Shown here piece by piece: positions 15,787 through 24,350 of a stretch of DNA of 64,000 nucleotides. A program made the translations under genes and the position numbers. The DNA comes from Drouetiella hepatica Uher 2000/2452 (GTDB lineage Bacteria > Cyanobacteriota > Cyanobacteriia > Elainellales > Elainellaceae), in NCBI GenBank assembly GCA_019359505.1, contig JAHHHD010000015.1:62001-126000 (forward strand), given 5' to 3'. The notes below the pieces were generated by a model. It saw only the letters and a list, made by a program, of their open reading frames with translations. It was not told the origin of the DNA and ran no database searches. The stretch's first letter is position 1; each line of letters begins with the position of its first letter.

Positions 15787-16278
15787 CTAGTGGTCTGAGT
15801 ATTGGCTGGAGCGTGCCTGTCGTTGATTCCCTTGATGCTGGCTCTGGCGATCGCCCCAATAGCCTGGGTCTGCCTGCAAGCTACTGCCCTGCCCCCTGCG
15901 CTGATTGCTACTATTCTGAGGCTGGCGAATTTTCTGAGTATCAGAGGTAACAAACTCTTCCCGAATCCATCCCTTTAGCATCGGCGAATCAGAAAACTGC
16001 ACGTAATTCCACAGGTAGCCCTCATTACTCCCCACCTGCTCAAGGACGGTGACGCGATCGCCCCCCAGTCCATACCCAACTCGCTGCCTGTTGGTTCCTG
16101 GCTTGGGATAAACGTTAATCTCAAAATCTGGCTCCGGTGCAACTAGCACACTCGGCTGGTTCAGGCTCTGGTTGCTTTGATTGCTGCTATTATCCGCCCA
16201 TGCAAACGGCACAAGAACAGTTGAGCAAATCACAGCAATTGCCATCAGCACTGAAACAATGAATGGTTTGAAGGTCAT
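15787..16278 (-). CDS. Secreted bacterial SH3 domain protein
   Basis: ATG 16278 (MTFKPFIVSVLMAIAV) gives a 163-residue protein with a signal peptide ending in PFAWA. An extended frame upstream reads through the 15-bp tandem repeats and is not used. Residues about 45-115 make a bacterial SH3-type barrel (INVYPKPGTNRQRVGYGLGG, then LWNYVQFSDSPMLKGWIREE), a fold that binds peptidoglycan or peptides in the envelope. The C-terminal 45 residues are Gln/Asn/Ser/Arg-rich and probably disordered. Its start is 62 bp downstream of the guanine deaminase stop, so read-through transcription is possible. Confidence 0.75.
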   Translation of the reverse strand: MTFKPFIVSVLMAIAVICSTVLVPFAWADNSSNQSNQSLNQPSVLVAPEPDFEINVYPKPGTNRQRVGYGLGGDRVTVLEQVGSNEGYLWNYVQFSDSPMLKGWIREEFVTSDTQKIRQPQNSSNQRRGQGSSLQADPGYWGDRQSQHQGNQRQARSSQYSDH

Positions 16279-16289
16279 GATTTTAAGGG

Positions 16290-16341
16290 CTACTTTAACT
16301 ACTGCTACTTCAACTACTGCTACTTCAACTACTGCTACTTC
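16290..16341. repeat. 15-bp tandem repeat between guaD and SH3 gene
   Basis: Three full copies and one partial copy of CTACTGCTACTTCAA lie directly after the guaD stop codon and directly before the SH3 gene start (on the minus strand). They form the leader of the SH3 gene, and changes in copy number could alter its spacing. Confidence 0.85.
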
Positions 16342-17710
16342 AAGTACTAAGGGATTGAGCTTTAGCCTCCCGTTCGTATGCGGGTTCCCCCATGATGTAA
16401 GTTGCCTCAATGGCGCGATCGTCGCCCAACATCATCAGCGTAAATGTTTGTTCTGCCAGTTCATCTATTGAAGTTGCAATGGTTTCTGGGTTGCGGAACG
16501 CCATTAGCGGCGTGGAGCGCAGATCTAGCACAACAAAGTCAGCTTCCTTTCCCGGATCGAAATTGCCGATCGTATCGCCTAGTGACAGCGCTCTTGCTCC
16601 CCCCAGCGTTGCCAAAAACAGCGCCTGAAAAGGAGAAAGCTTTTGCTGTCGCAGTTGCGCCACTTTATAGGCTTCGCTTGCTGTTTGTAGCAGCGAAAAG
16701 CTGGTACCGCCCCCTACATCAGTTCCCAACCCTACTTTCACTGGGTGTTCTGCCGACTTCGCCTGCTCAATTTTGAATAAGCCGCTGCCGAGAAACAGAT
16801 TGGAGGTTGGGCAAAAGGCGATCGCTGATTCAGCTTCCGACAGCCGCTTAAGTTCTTGATCCGTCAGGTGTATTCCATGGGCAAATACCGAGCGGCTTCG
16901 CACTAGCCCAGCTTGGTCATAGGCATCTAAATAACCACTGCTCTCTGGAAATAGCTCTTTCACCCATGCCACTTCGTTCAGATTCTCAGAAATGTGCGTG
17001 TGCAGATAAACATCTGGAAATTCATCCAGCAGCTTTCCTGCAAGACGCAGCTGCTCATTCGTAGAGGTAATCGCAAACCTGGGCGTAACGGCATACAGTA
17101 GACGCCCGTTTTTGTGCCACTTCTGAATGAGGGCTTTACTATCTTGATACGAGGTTTCTGCGGTATCCACCAAAAAATCTGGAGCATTGCGATCCATCAT
17201 GACTTTGCCTGCAATCATTCTGAGATTGCGACGGCTTGCCTCTTCAAAAAACGCATCAGTTGAGACTGGAAATACCGCAGTAAACACTAGAGCCGTTGTT
17301 GTTCCATTTTTCAGTAGCTCATCTAGAAAAATAGAAGCAACTTTCTGAGCATAAGCCTTATCGCTAAACTTACCTTCAGTCGGGAAAATGTACTGATTCA
17401 GCCATTCCAAAAGCTGCTCACCGTAGGCAGCAATGATTTCAGTTTGAGGAAAATGAATGTGAGTATCGATGAACCCTGGCATGATCAGTCGCCCAACGTA
17501 CGAAGTGATGGGCATCGCCGCATACTTATCCTTCAGAACGTCGTAGGCTCCTAACTCCTTGATCTTACCGTCTTCCAAAATCAGCAATCCATCAGAAATA
17601 TAACGGACACTTTCTGATACAGAGCTATGGAAAGGATCATCAATAAAATCTAGAAAGGAGCCGCGAAACGCCTTAAGAGAATGTTGTGGGGATTGAGCAA
17701 GGCTTGCCAT
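16340..17710 (-). CDS. guaD: Guanine deaminase
   Basis: The 456-residue amidohydrolase matches guanine deaminase over its full length. The Zn-binding motif is GFIDTHIHFPQTE (near residues 80-92), followed by LEWLNQYIFPTE, which is distinctive for guanine deaminases. Later come HTHISE, VFAHGIHL and LGTDVGGGTSFSL, carrying the remaining His ligands and the catalytic Asp. It converts guanine to xanthine and ammonia in the cytoplasm and so supplies nitrogen from purines. An AzgA-type purine permease lies on the same strand 2 kb upstream, suggesting a scavenging role. The promoter side is occupied by repeat elements at 17734-18049. Confidence 0.93.
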   Translation of the reverse strand: MASLAQSPQHSLKAFRGSFLDFIDDPFHSSVSESVRYISDGLLILEDGKIKELGAYDVLKDKYAAMPITSYVGRLIMPGFIDTHIHFPQTEIIAAYGEQLLEWLNQYIFPTEGKFSDKAYAQKVASIFLDELLKNGTTTALVFTAVFPVSTDAFFEEASRRNLRMIAGKVMMDRNAPDFLVDTAETSYQDSKALIQKWHKNGRLLYAVTPRFAITSTNEQLRLAGKLLDEFPDVYLHTHISENLNEVAWVKELFPESSGYLDAYDQAGLVRSRSVFAHGIHLTDQELKRLSEAESAIAFCPTSNLFLGSGLFKIEQAKSAEHPVKVGLGTDVGGGTSFSLLQTASEAYKVAQLRQQKLSPFQALFLATLGGARALSLGDTIGNFDPGKEADFVVLDLRSTPLMAFRNPETIATSIDELAEQTFTLMMLGDDRAIEATYIMGEPAYEREAKAQSLST

Positions 17711-17733
17711 GTCAGTTCAAAGATTCAGATAGA

Positions 17734-17840
17734 GCAACCGCTAAAGCGGTTAGGACGGAGACATTTTTGGTGGGGCGCGAAGCGCCCCACCAAAAATGTC
17801 CTAAACAAACTAGCGACTAAGCAAACTAGCGACAGCGATA
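17734..17840 (+). repeat. Type A palindromic element
   Basis: The left flank GCAACCGCTAAAGCGGTTAG is followed by a perfect hairpin with 19-nt arms (17760-17778 and 17782-17800) and a GAA loop. The right flank AAACTAGCGACTAAGCAAACTAGCGACAG is partly duplicated. It lies in the 408-bp gap 17711-18118. Confidence 0.85.
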
Positions 17841-17895
17841 CGCGCGCAATTTTAATTCTCCAGCAGGTTTGAAAGAAGGATCTAAGAAGATGATT

Positions 17896-17928
17896 GAAAA
17901 GTATCAAAAGTTCTGCATTTGCCCCTCA
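17896..17928 (+). repeat. 33-bp repeat shared with 23040-23072
   Basis: GAAAAGTATCAAAAGTTCTG and the following 13 bases match 23040-23072 with two differences. After it, the sequences diverge and meet again only at a short GGGCGATTT. The second copy overlaps the annotated start of a histidine kinase. Confidence 0.75.
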
Positions 17929-17974
17929 GAATTGGAGGATGTAGAGGGCGATTTAAGTTGCTATCAGGCTTTTC

Positions 17975-18049
17975 AAGTAATTCTTGGGGTAGGGGCTTAG
18001 CATTGCTAAGCCCCTACAGCAGATCGGTTGTACAGGTTATGTAATCCAC
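17975..18049 (+). repeat. Type C dispersed element
   Basis: AAGTAATTCTTGGGGTAGGG, the palindrome GGGCTTAGCATTGCTAAGCCC and ATCGGTTGTACAGGTTATGT match the reverse complement of 6676-6746. Confidence 0.85.
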
Positions 18050-18118
18050 CATCCTAAACAAGGGCTTAAAACCCTTCTAAGTTAAGCGAATGAACTACGC
18101 ATTGAAATAGCACTTAAC

Positions 18119-18457
18119 TTAATCTGGGGTAGCAGCGGATTCTGATTTTACCTGAGCAGACTGTCCAGCATTCTGGGAGTCCGGCTGATTTGCCTGGTTG
18201 TTAGAGTAGCTGTACTGTCCGTCTTTGCCTTGAGCTGCCTGCTGCATTTGATCCGCCTGTTTATCTTGAGCGTACTGACTCTGTTGTAAATATTCCTCTT
18301 GTTTAGAGCTTTGATCTTCTTGAAGTTTTTGATTCGATTGCTGTACTCCTTGGAATCGATCCAAAAATCCTGCTGCATTAACCGATGCAGGACTGGCAAT
18401 TAATGTAGCCATAGCAAAGAAAACACCTATAGCAACCAAAATCAATCGACGAATCAT
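18119..18457 (-). CDS. Small Gln-rich exported protein
   Basis: The protein has 112 residues. Residues 1-29 are a signal peptide (LVAIGVFFAMATLIASPASV, cleavage after VNA). The rest is Gln/Ser/Asp/Lys-rich with a predicted helical, coiled-coil-prone segment (NQKLQEDQSSKQEEYLQQ, then QADQMQQAAQ) and a disordered tail. No domain is recognised. An AGGAGAAC ribosome binding site precedes the ATG. It is probably a small periplasmic protein of unknown role. Confidence 0.7.
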   Translation of the reverse strand: MIRRLILVAIGVFFAMATLIASPASVNAAGFLDRFQGVQQSNQKLQEDQSSKQEEYLQQSQYAQDKQADQMQQAAQGKDGQYSYSNNQANQPDSQNAGQSAQVKSESAATPD

Positions 18458-18528
18458 TATGTTCTCCTTAATGTACCAAACTTGTATACGATACCATCTC
18501 TAGTTCATTAAAAGATCTTGCTATTCAG

Positions 18529-19653
18529 CTATGCATCCTGTTCTAATGCTGTATTTTCAGCAACAAGGGGCGTTGATGTTTCTGAACTAGCAGGGTTTGT
18601 CACTGTAATCGCTGGGGCGATCGCTCCATCCCCTGCAAACTTCTTAGCAATTTCGTCGCGCTGGTTCACCAGATACACGCTGATTAGCGTTAAAGCAACA
18701 CCAATCCATTGCAGTCCAGATAGCGTCTCATCTAGAAGTAAGCTGCTGAACAGTAGGGCAAAAACCGGAGTCAGAAAAATGAGAGCGCTAACGCTGGTCA
18801 TATTGCCCGTTGATGCCAGATAGAAGAATATTCCGTAGGTGATTGCTGTGCCAAATACCGTCGCATAGCCTAATCCAGCCCATTCTCCAGCGTGAAGGTT
18901 TACTATCTGGCTGTCTTCCCAGATAAAGGACAGCACTGCAAGCGGTAGCCCACCCAAGATCATGTGCCAGCCCGTTGCCACAAGCGGATCAGCATGTTGC
19001 TTGACGTAACGAATAATGATGGTGCCAAAGGACATGGCTAGAGCTGCCAACAGCATTAGTAATTCGCCACTGTTTAGCAGATTTTGAATGTTAAATCCAG
19101 AAGCAACAACAGGCTGCGAGTTAACCAAGCTATCACTGCTGCTCAAAACCGCTTGAACAGCATAAGGAACAGAAATTCCCAGATTTTTCAGGAGATTAAA
19201 GAACCAGTAGGCAGGTAAGCCACACAAGCAGATGCCTGCTAGCCCAATGCCCAAACCCAGCCAGCCCCAGAGTCCAATTAACTCGCCAAATAGAAACCTT
19301 GAGAGTAAGGCAACCACCAAGGGCTGGGCATCAATCAAAATAGCGCCTATCCCGGCTCCCGTACGCACCAATCCCTCAGTGAGGAAGCCTTGAAAGATGG
19401 CGCCATCGATAAGGGCAAATAAGCCGATCCATAGCCATGCCTGCCAAGTTGTAGGTTGAGGGCGCTTCATGAGGGCTGCAACACCCAAGATTAAGACACC
19501 TGCTGGCAGAAGGCGAAAGGCGGCAAGGAAGAGCGGTGTTGTGTCGGGAATGATGAACTTCATCACGACCATCGCCGTTCCTAAGAAGAAGAAAGGAGCA
19601 ATGAGAAAGAGCGGCGATCGAGTAAAGTCTGATTGTTTTACTTGTATCTGCAT
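18529..19653 (-). CDS. EamA family (DMT) transporter
   Basis: The protein is 374 residues with about ten hydrophobic helices in two EamA repeats. The first (residues about 13-150) contains FFFLGTAMVVMKFIIPDTTP. The second (about 220-335) contains SFGTIIIRYVKQHADPLVAT and ends in WIGVALTLISVYLVN, the typical last helix. The C-terminal 40 residues are polar. Members export metabolites such as amino acids or nucleobases. It lies between the guanine deaminase and the purine permease on the same strand, which hints at a link with purine or nitrogen compounds, but this is context only. Confidence 0.85.
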   Translation of the reverse strand: MQIQVKQSDFTRSPLFLIAPFFFLGTAMVVMKFIIPDTTPLFLAAFRLLPAGVLILGVAALMKRPQPTTWQAWLWIGLFALIDGAIFQGFLTEGLVRTGAGIGAILIDAQPLVVALLSRFLFGELIGLWGWLGLGIGLAGICLCGLPAYWFFNLLKNLGISVPYAVQAVLSSSDSLVNSQPVVASGFNIQNLLNSGELLMLLAALAMSFGTIIIRYVKQHADPLVATGWHMILGGLPLAVLSFIWEDSQIVNLHAGEWAGLGYATVFGTAITYGIFFYLASTGNMTSVSALIFLTPVFALLFSSLLLDETLSGLQWIGVALTLISVYLVNQRDEIAKKFAGDGAIAPAITVTNPASSETSTPLVAENTALEQDA

Positions 19654-19783
19654 GAGCTTATGTCAACGTTTCTGATAAAGGTTTCGACGAGAAGGAAAAG
19701 ACAGCCAGTGTTGGCTCTAGGAGTAAGGTCTACCTCAAAAAATGTTGAAGGTTATACCATAAAGCCTTACCCTTCTGATACCA

Positions 19784-21217
19784 CTAACTGCGACCGAATC
19801 GTAGCGTCATGAAAATGAACCGAGCGACAAAGATACCCGCAATGATCCAAGTACCCCATGACACTTCACGCGCTTTGCCCTGGAACGTTTTGAGAATTGC
19901 ATAGCTAATAAACCCGATCGACAATCCCTCGGCGATCGAGTAGGTCAGAGGAATCATAAAAACCGTTAGAAAGGCTGGAATCGCCACCGCCATATCGTCC
20001 CAATCAATCTCTCTAATCTCTGACAGCATCATTGCTCCCACAATCACGAGTGTCGGCGTGGTGGCAAAGGCTGGAATACCCGCGAAGAGTGGGATAAAGA
20101 ACAGCGCGACCACAAATAAAGCGCCGATGACGATCGCAGTGAAGCCCGTTCGCCCGCCTTCAACAACACCCGCTACTGACTCTACATATACGGTGACGCT
20201 GGAGGTTCCGAGTAAAGGTGCAACAGTTGTTCCAAAGGCATCTGCCATCAGCGCTTGGTTTGCCCGTGGAAGCTGACCATCACGACCAATATAGCCTGCC
20301 CGCATTCCCACACCCGTCAATGTTCCAATGGTGTCAAAAATATCGACGAACAAGAAGACAAACAGCACGGCCAGCCAGTCGATAAAGTTTTGGCTATTCA
20401 GTTGGGCAAGACCGCCGATCGCCTGTCCCATTAGCGCCTGGGGAAGCTCTGGAAAAGCAAAGATGCCTTTGGGCCAGGGCGCAACTCCTGAGATCCACGC
20501 CAGTAAACCCGTTGCAATAATACCCAGCAAGAGCGCTCCTCTGACTCGCCGCACCACCAGTCCTGCGGTGATCAGCAGCCCAATTGCCGCCATTAGCGTA
20601 TTAGGTTCGGCAAAGCTGCCGAAGGCGGTTTTGGTTGCTTCATTTGCCACAATTAATCCTGCACCCCCCTCGTTCACAGCGCCCGACAGACCAATGTAGG
20701 AAATGAACAGACCAATTCCGCCTGCTGTCGCGTGCTTAATGGAGGAAGGAATTGCCTGAATCAAATGGCGACGAATGTCGGTGAACGTTAAAACAATGAA
20801 GACTAGACCCTGAATAAATACGCAAGATAATGCCAATCGCCAATCGATTTTAAGTCCAATGACGACGGAAAAGGCAAAGAAGGCGTTTGTGCCCATCCCT
20901 GGAGCTAGCCCAAAAGGATAGTTCGCGAAAAACCCCATGCAAAAAGTGCCAATTGCCGATGCAATCGCAGTAGCCACGGCGAGTTGAGAAAATAAATCGC
21001 CAGGTGTTTCCAGAAAAATGGCGTTTGACAAAATGATGGGATTTACCACCAAGATGTATCCCATCGTCATAAAGGTGGTGATGCCCGCCAGAATTTCTGT
21101 TTTGAACCCTGTTTTATAGAAATTAAATTTAAAGTAATTCGCGATCGCAGTTTGCCAACCGTTATAGGGGGGAGGTTGGGGCGGATCTAATCGTTCAATG
21201 TCAATATCTGTCTTCAA
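19784..21217 (-). CDS. NCS2 family purine permease (AzgA-like)
   Basis: The protein is about 477 residues from TTG 21217, which has GGGAG eight bases upstream. An earlier TTG at 21256 is possible but has no properly spaced ribosome binding site. The protein has about 12-14 membrane helices. The AzgA-subfamily pattern is clear: TEILAGITTFMTMGYILVVN at the start, GLAPGMGTNAFFAFSVV in the third helix, LFVDIFDTIGTLTGVGMRAG, and SVAGVVEGGRTGFTAI. This subfamily imports adenine, guanine and hypoxanthine by proton symport. With guanine deaminase nearby it gives a route to use external purines as nitrogen. A candidate NtcA-type promoter is found at 21304-21345. Confidence 0.9.
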   Translation of the reverse strand: MKTDIDIERLDPPQPPPYNGWQTAIANYFKFNFYKTGFKTEILAGITTFMTMGYILVVNPIILSNAIFLETPGDLFSQLAVATAIASAIGTFCMGFFANYPFGLAPGMGTNAFFAFSVVIGLKIDWRLALSCVFIQGLVFIVLTFTDIRRHLIQAIPSSIKHATAGGIGLFISYIGLSGAVNEGGAGLIVANEATKTAFGSFAEPNTLMAAIGLLITAGLVVRRVRGALLLGIIATGLLAWISGVAPWPKGIFAFPELPQALMGQAIGGLAQLNSQNFIDWLAVLFVFLFVDIFDTIGTLTGVGMRAGYIGRDGQLPRANQALMADAFGTTVAPLLGTSSVTVYVESVAGVVEGGRTGFTAIVIGALFVVALFFIPLFAGIPAFATTPTLVIVGAMMLSEIREIDWDDMAVAIPAFLTVFMIPLTYSIAEGLSIGFISYAILKTFQGKAREVSWGTWIIAGIFVARFIFMTLRFGRS

Positions 21218-21303
21218 AGCAGCTTTCTCCCACCAACTTGTGTAACTCCGGTGCAACTCCGGCTTTTACTAACAAAAATTTAGCAAGGCGTTATTTTGCT
21301 CAA

Positions 21304-21345
21304 ATAATAAGAAGATTGTCAGGCTCTAGTTGTCACATTTAATAC
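21304..21345 (-). promoter_or_regulatory. Candidate NtcA-activated promoter of the purine permease
   Basis: On the minus strand GTA-N8-GAC (21345-21332) is followed after exactly 22 bases by TATTAT (21309-21304), which fits TAN3T. NtcA-activated cyanobacterial promoters have GTA-N8-TAC about 22 bases before TAN3T, so there is one mismatch. Regulation of a purine importer by nitrogen status would make sense. Confidence 0.5.
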
Positions 21346-21615
21346 AATATTGCCGCAAACTAACCCTCTGCTCAATCCATTTACTTTAGAGTATTTAACT
21401 ATTTTTCTATGCTCTTGCTCAAACGATTTAGCTTCAATAAAACTATAGCTCTGTATGACTCATCAAACTTGCTAATAATCTACTAACAATTTGCCAACAA
21501 TTTGCTAACAACAAACCATCATTTTGATAGTTTTTCTACTCGCGCCGCAGTCATCTCTGAATTTTGCTCTTCTAAAGTTCTCAACGATACAAAATTACCC
21601 GATAAAATTTGTTAT

Positions 21616-21630
21616 GTATACTGTATACAG
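21616..21630. promoter_or_regulatory. Palindromic operator-like site before Rieske gene
   Basis: GTATACTGTATAC (21616-21628) overlaps the perfect 10-bp palindrome CTGTATACAG (21621-21630). It lies about 100 bp before ATG 21727. It may be a repressor site or part of a promoter (TATACT is a good -10 box). The rest of the gap 21257-21726 is AT-rich and has short direct repeats such as AACAATTTGC near 21485-21510. Confidence 0.35.
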
Positions 21631-21726
21631 TTAAGAAATTGTAAAACTAAACCTCTCTGCTTTTTCGCATCTTGGTACAGTTTAAGTGGATTCATTTTTT
21701 ATGCGGAGGTCTGGAATAGTACTGCA

Positions 21727-22860
21727 ATGTTAGTCACACAACAGTCTGTATTGCGTCGGTTCTGGTATCCAGTTGTTCCTATTGCGGATTTATCAGATGG
21801 GTTGAAGACATTTGAATTACTAGGCGAGAAAATTCTCCTCTGGCTAGACTCAGACGATCGACCGATCGCCGCTCAAGATCGCTGTTGCCATCGATCGGCT
21901 CAACTCTCCTTGGGCACTGTGATTAACGGCAATATTTCATGCCCTTATCATGGGTGGCAATTTGACGGCTGTGGCACTTGCGTTCATGTTCCACAACTGA
22001 AGCCAGATCAGGCAATTCCTGCGAGTTACCAAATACAGGTTTACCCCTGTGTGGAGCGATATGGCTATGTCTGGGTTTGTCTAGGAGAACCCCTGACGGA
22101 CATTCCGACGATCGCTGAAGCAACTGATCCTGCCTTCCGTCTAATTCATGAGTTTTACGAACCGTGGCGATGCGCTGGATTACGCGTGATGGAAAACGAG
22201 TTTGACTTGGCTCATCCAACCTTCGTTCACACCGCAACCTTTGGTAGCGAAAACCATCCTATTCCCGATGTGCTAGAAGTGACTGAAACTGAATGGGGAC
22301 TCCAAGTACGGGGGACTCTAGGCGTTGTCAATCCAGAGTTGCAGCAACAGAATCTAGGCATGAATGAACAACAAACAGTTCGTACTTTAGATATGGTTTG
22401 GTTCATGCCGTTTACGGTTAGGTTGCGGATTAATTATCCTAACGGACTGGCTCATGTCATCGTGAATACCATGACGCCTATTAATGACTCAACTTCTCAG
22501 ATGGTACAGTTTTGCCTCCGCAACGATACGGAGACAGATACACCCAGCCAAGATGTAATTGCCTTCGATCGAGCTGTTACTTTAGAAGACAAGCGGATTC
22601 TAGAATCGACTGATTATGATGTGCCGCTAAGTCTAAACCAGGAACAGCATATGTTCACAGACAAACCTGGAATTATGATGCGGAAAAAGATAGCGGCTCT
22701 CCTAAAAGCGCAGGGTGAGGTGGAATATACCAAAGAGCAGAATCTAGGCAGAGTAACAGAATTCTCTGATCAATCCAATCAGAATAAATCTAATCAGAAT
22801 ACATCTAATCAAGACAAGCCTAATCAAAACCATGTCTCAATCAAAATACTACACTCATAG
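21727..22860 (+). CDS. Rieske [2Fe-2S] aromatic oxygenase, pheophorbide a oxygenase-like
   Basis: ATG 21727 is used; the frame is open upstream but non-homologous. The protein is 377 residues. The Rieske cluster ligands are Cys53/His55 (DRCCHR) and Cys72/His75 (CPYHGW). The mononuclear iron motif D-x2-H-x4-H is present as Asp160, His163 and His168 (FDLAHPTFVH). This places it among Rieske non-heme iron oxygenases of the cyanobacterial/plant group that includes PaO and related enzymes; the substrate is unknown. No separate reductase gene is adjacent. The last 30 residues are a low-complexity Asn/Gln/Ser tail (SNQNKSNQNTSNQD) made by a 12-bp tandem repeat. An upstream GGAGG lies about 19 bases from the ATG, so the exact start is not certain. 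Confidence 0.8.
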   Translation: MLVTQQSVLRRFWYPVVPIADLSDGLKTFELLGEKILLWLDSDDRPIAAQDRCCHRSAQLSLGTVINGNISCPYHGWQFDGCGTCVHVPQLKPDQAIPASYQIQVYPCVERYGYVWVCLGEPLTDIPTIAEATDPAFRLIHEFYEPWRCAGLRVMENEFDLAHPTFVHTATFGSENHPIPDVLEVTETEWGLQVRGTLGVVNPELQQQNLGMNEQQTVRTLDMVWFMPFTVRLRINYPNGLAHVIVNTMTPINDSTSQMVQFCLRNDTETDTPSQDVIAFDRAVTLEDKRILESTDYDVPLSLNQEQHMFTDKPGIMMRKKIAALLKAQGEVEYTKEQNLGRVTEFSDQSNQNKSNQNTSNQDKPNQNHVSIKILHS

Positions 22861-23039
22861 AACAGCTAAAATCGTTTAGGGTTCAACTGGCGGCAAAGGG
22901 CGATCGCCCTAAATAAGAGGGTAGGAATTATTACTTTAGAGCGGTGCAGAGTAGAGGGAAATGGAAAATATTAAGCTTTGAGAGCTAAATCATCAAGTTG
23001 CGATTGTGTTCTTCAAAATCAATGCTTTAGAGATTATCT

Positions 23040-23072
23040 GAAAAGTATCAAATGTTCTGCATTCGCCCCTCA
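23040..23072 (+). repeat. 33-bp repeat overlapping histidine kinase start
   Basis: This copy of the 17896-17928 repeat covers ATG 23052. It continues into an imperfect inverted repeat (CAACCCCCCAATTCT near 23071-23085 against AGAATTGAGGGATTTGGGGG near 23123-23142), suggesting an inserted element at the gene's 5' end. Confidence 0.7.
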
Positions 23073-24350
23073 ACCCCCCAATTCTGCGAGACTTTCGAGC
23101 CAGTTCTTGTTCAAAGTCCCCTAGAATTGAGGGATTTGGGGGGCGATTTGGGTAGCAATCTGCACTTCTCAGACATCTTCTTAAAGTGGGTTGAATCCAA
23201 TCTCCACATAGCGCTTTTTCTCTGTCTGGCAGCCTTTTTCCTGGGAATGCTCACAGGTATTCTGATGAGTCAGCAAACCTTGCAGAGACAGCGAACCGAT
23301 TTGTTGGAAGAGAGTCAGCAGGTAGAAGTAGCCTTGCGACAGAGCGAAGCTAAATTTAGACGCTTTGCTGAATCTAATGTGCTTGGGGTCTATGTCGCTG
23401 ATTTTAATGGAGCTATTTTTGAAGCCAACGATGCCTTCTTGGAGATGGTCGGCTATACCCAAGATGATCTGAGCGCAAATCAGATGAATTGGGCTAACAT
23501 GACTCCACCGCAGTATGTTCAACTGGATCAGCAAGCGATCGCAGAACAAAAAACTCAGGGAGTTTGCAGCGCATTTGAGAAAGAGTATTACCGTAAAGAT
23601 GGCAGCCGAGTTCCAGTGCTGTTTGGTTGTGCCGTTTTTGATGCAGAGCAGCAGCGATCGATCGGCTTTGTGTTAGATCTCAGCGATCGCAAACGGGCGG
23701 AAGCCGCGTCTGTTCTTGAAGAACGCAACCGCATAGCCCGCGAAATTCATGACACGCTAGCCCAAGCGTTTACCAGCATTATTGTTCACCTGGATGTTGC
23801 CACGCGTAAGCTGACGATCGATCCTATCCTTGCTCAAGAATGCATTCAAACCAGCTATGACTTAGCTCAGTCTGGACTATCCGAGGCGCGGCGATCGGTT
23901 ACCGCTTTGCGCCCTCTCTATTTAGAAGATGGCGATCTCTACAATGCCCTCTGTCAGTTGGCTAGGCAGATGTTCGCCCACAGTCCAATGCAGCTTGTCT
24001 TTAATCAAGAGGGAACGCCCTATTCGCTTCTCCCAGAAACCGAGCATCATCTACTTCGTATTGGGCAGGAAGCGTTGATGAATGCCTGCAAGTATGCCAA
24101 GGCAACTGAAATTCAGCTGAGTTTGAGGTACGAGCCAGCCCAGTGTGTTTTACAAATTAAGGATAATGGGATAGGGTTTGCGCTGGATAGCGTTTCGGAC
24201 ACTGTTGGAAGCGGCTTTGGTCTATTGGGAATGACGGAACGGGCTGAACGGATTGGGGCACAGTTGACCATCCAAAGCGCTCTGAGCCAGGGAACGGAAA
24301 TCCTTGTATGGGTCAATCAAGATATGGGTCATTCAGGGAACCTCTCATGA
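23052..24350 (+). CDS. Sensor histidine kinase, TM-PAS-HisKA_3-HATPase (NarL/LiaS type)
   Basis: The protein is up to 432 residues. Residues 1-45 are encoded by repeat sequence, so the true start may lie further in, before the membrane helix (HIALFLCLAAFFLGMLTGIL, about 52-72). A PAS domain follows (RFAESNVLGVYVADFNGAIF, then DGSRVPVLFGCAVFD; about 105-215). The HisKA_3 phosphoacceptor is His233 in REIHDTLAQAF. The HATPase part contains GQEALMNACKYAKATEI (N box), KDNGIGFA and GFGLLGMTERAE. The stop overlaps the start of the response regulator by ATGA, so the two are translationally coupled and form a two-component pair. The signal is unknown. Confidence 0.85.
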   Translation: MFCIRPSTPQFCETFEPVLVQSPLELRDLGGDLGSNLHFSDIFLKWVESNLHIALFLCLAAFFLGMLTGILMSQQTLQRQRTDLLEESQQVEVALRQSEAKFRRFAESNVLGVYVADFNGAIFEANDAFLEMVGYTQDDLSANQMNWANMTPPQYVQLDQQAIAEQKTQGVCSAFEKEYYRKDGSRVPVLFGCAVFDAEQQRSIGFVLDLSDRKRAEAASVLEERNRIAREIHDTLAQAFTSIIVHLDVATRKLTIDPILAQECIQTSYDLAQSGLSEARRSVTALRPLYLEDGDLYNALCQLARQMFAHSPMQLVFNQEGTPYSLLPETEHHLLRIGQEALMNACKYAKATEIQLSLRYEPAQCVLQIKDNGIGFALDSVSDTVGSGFGLLGMTERAERIGAQLTIQSALSQGTEILVWVNQDMGHSGNLS

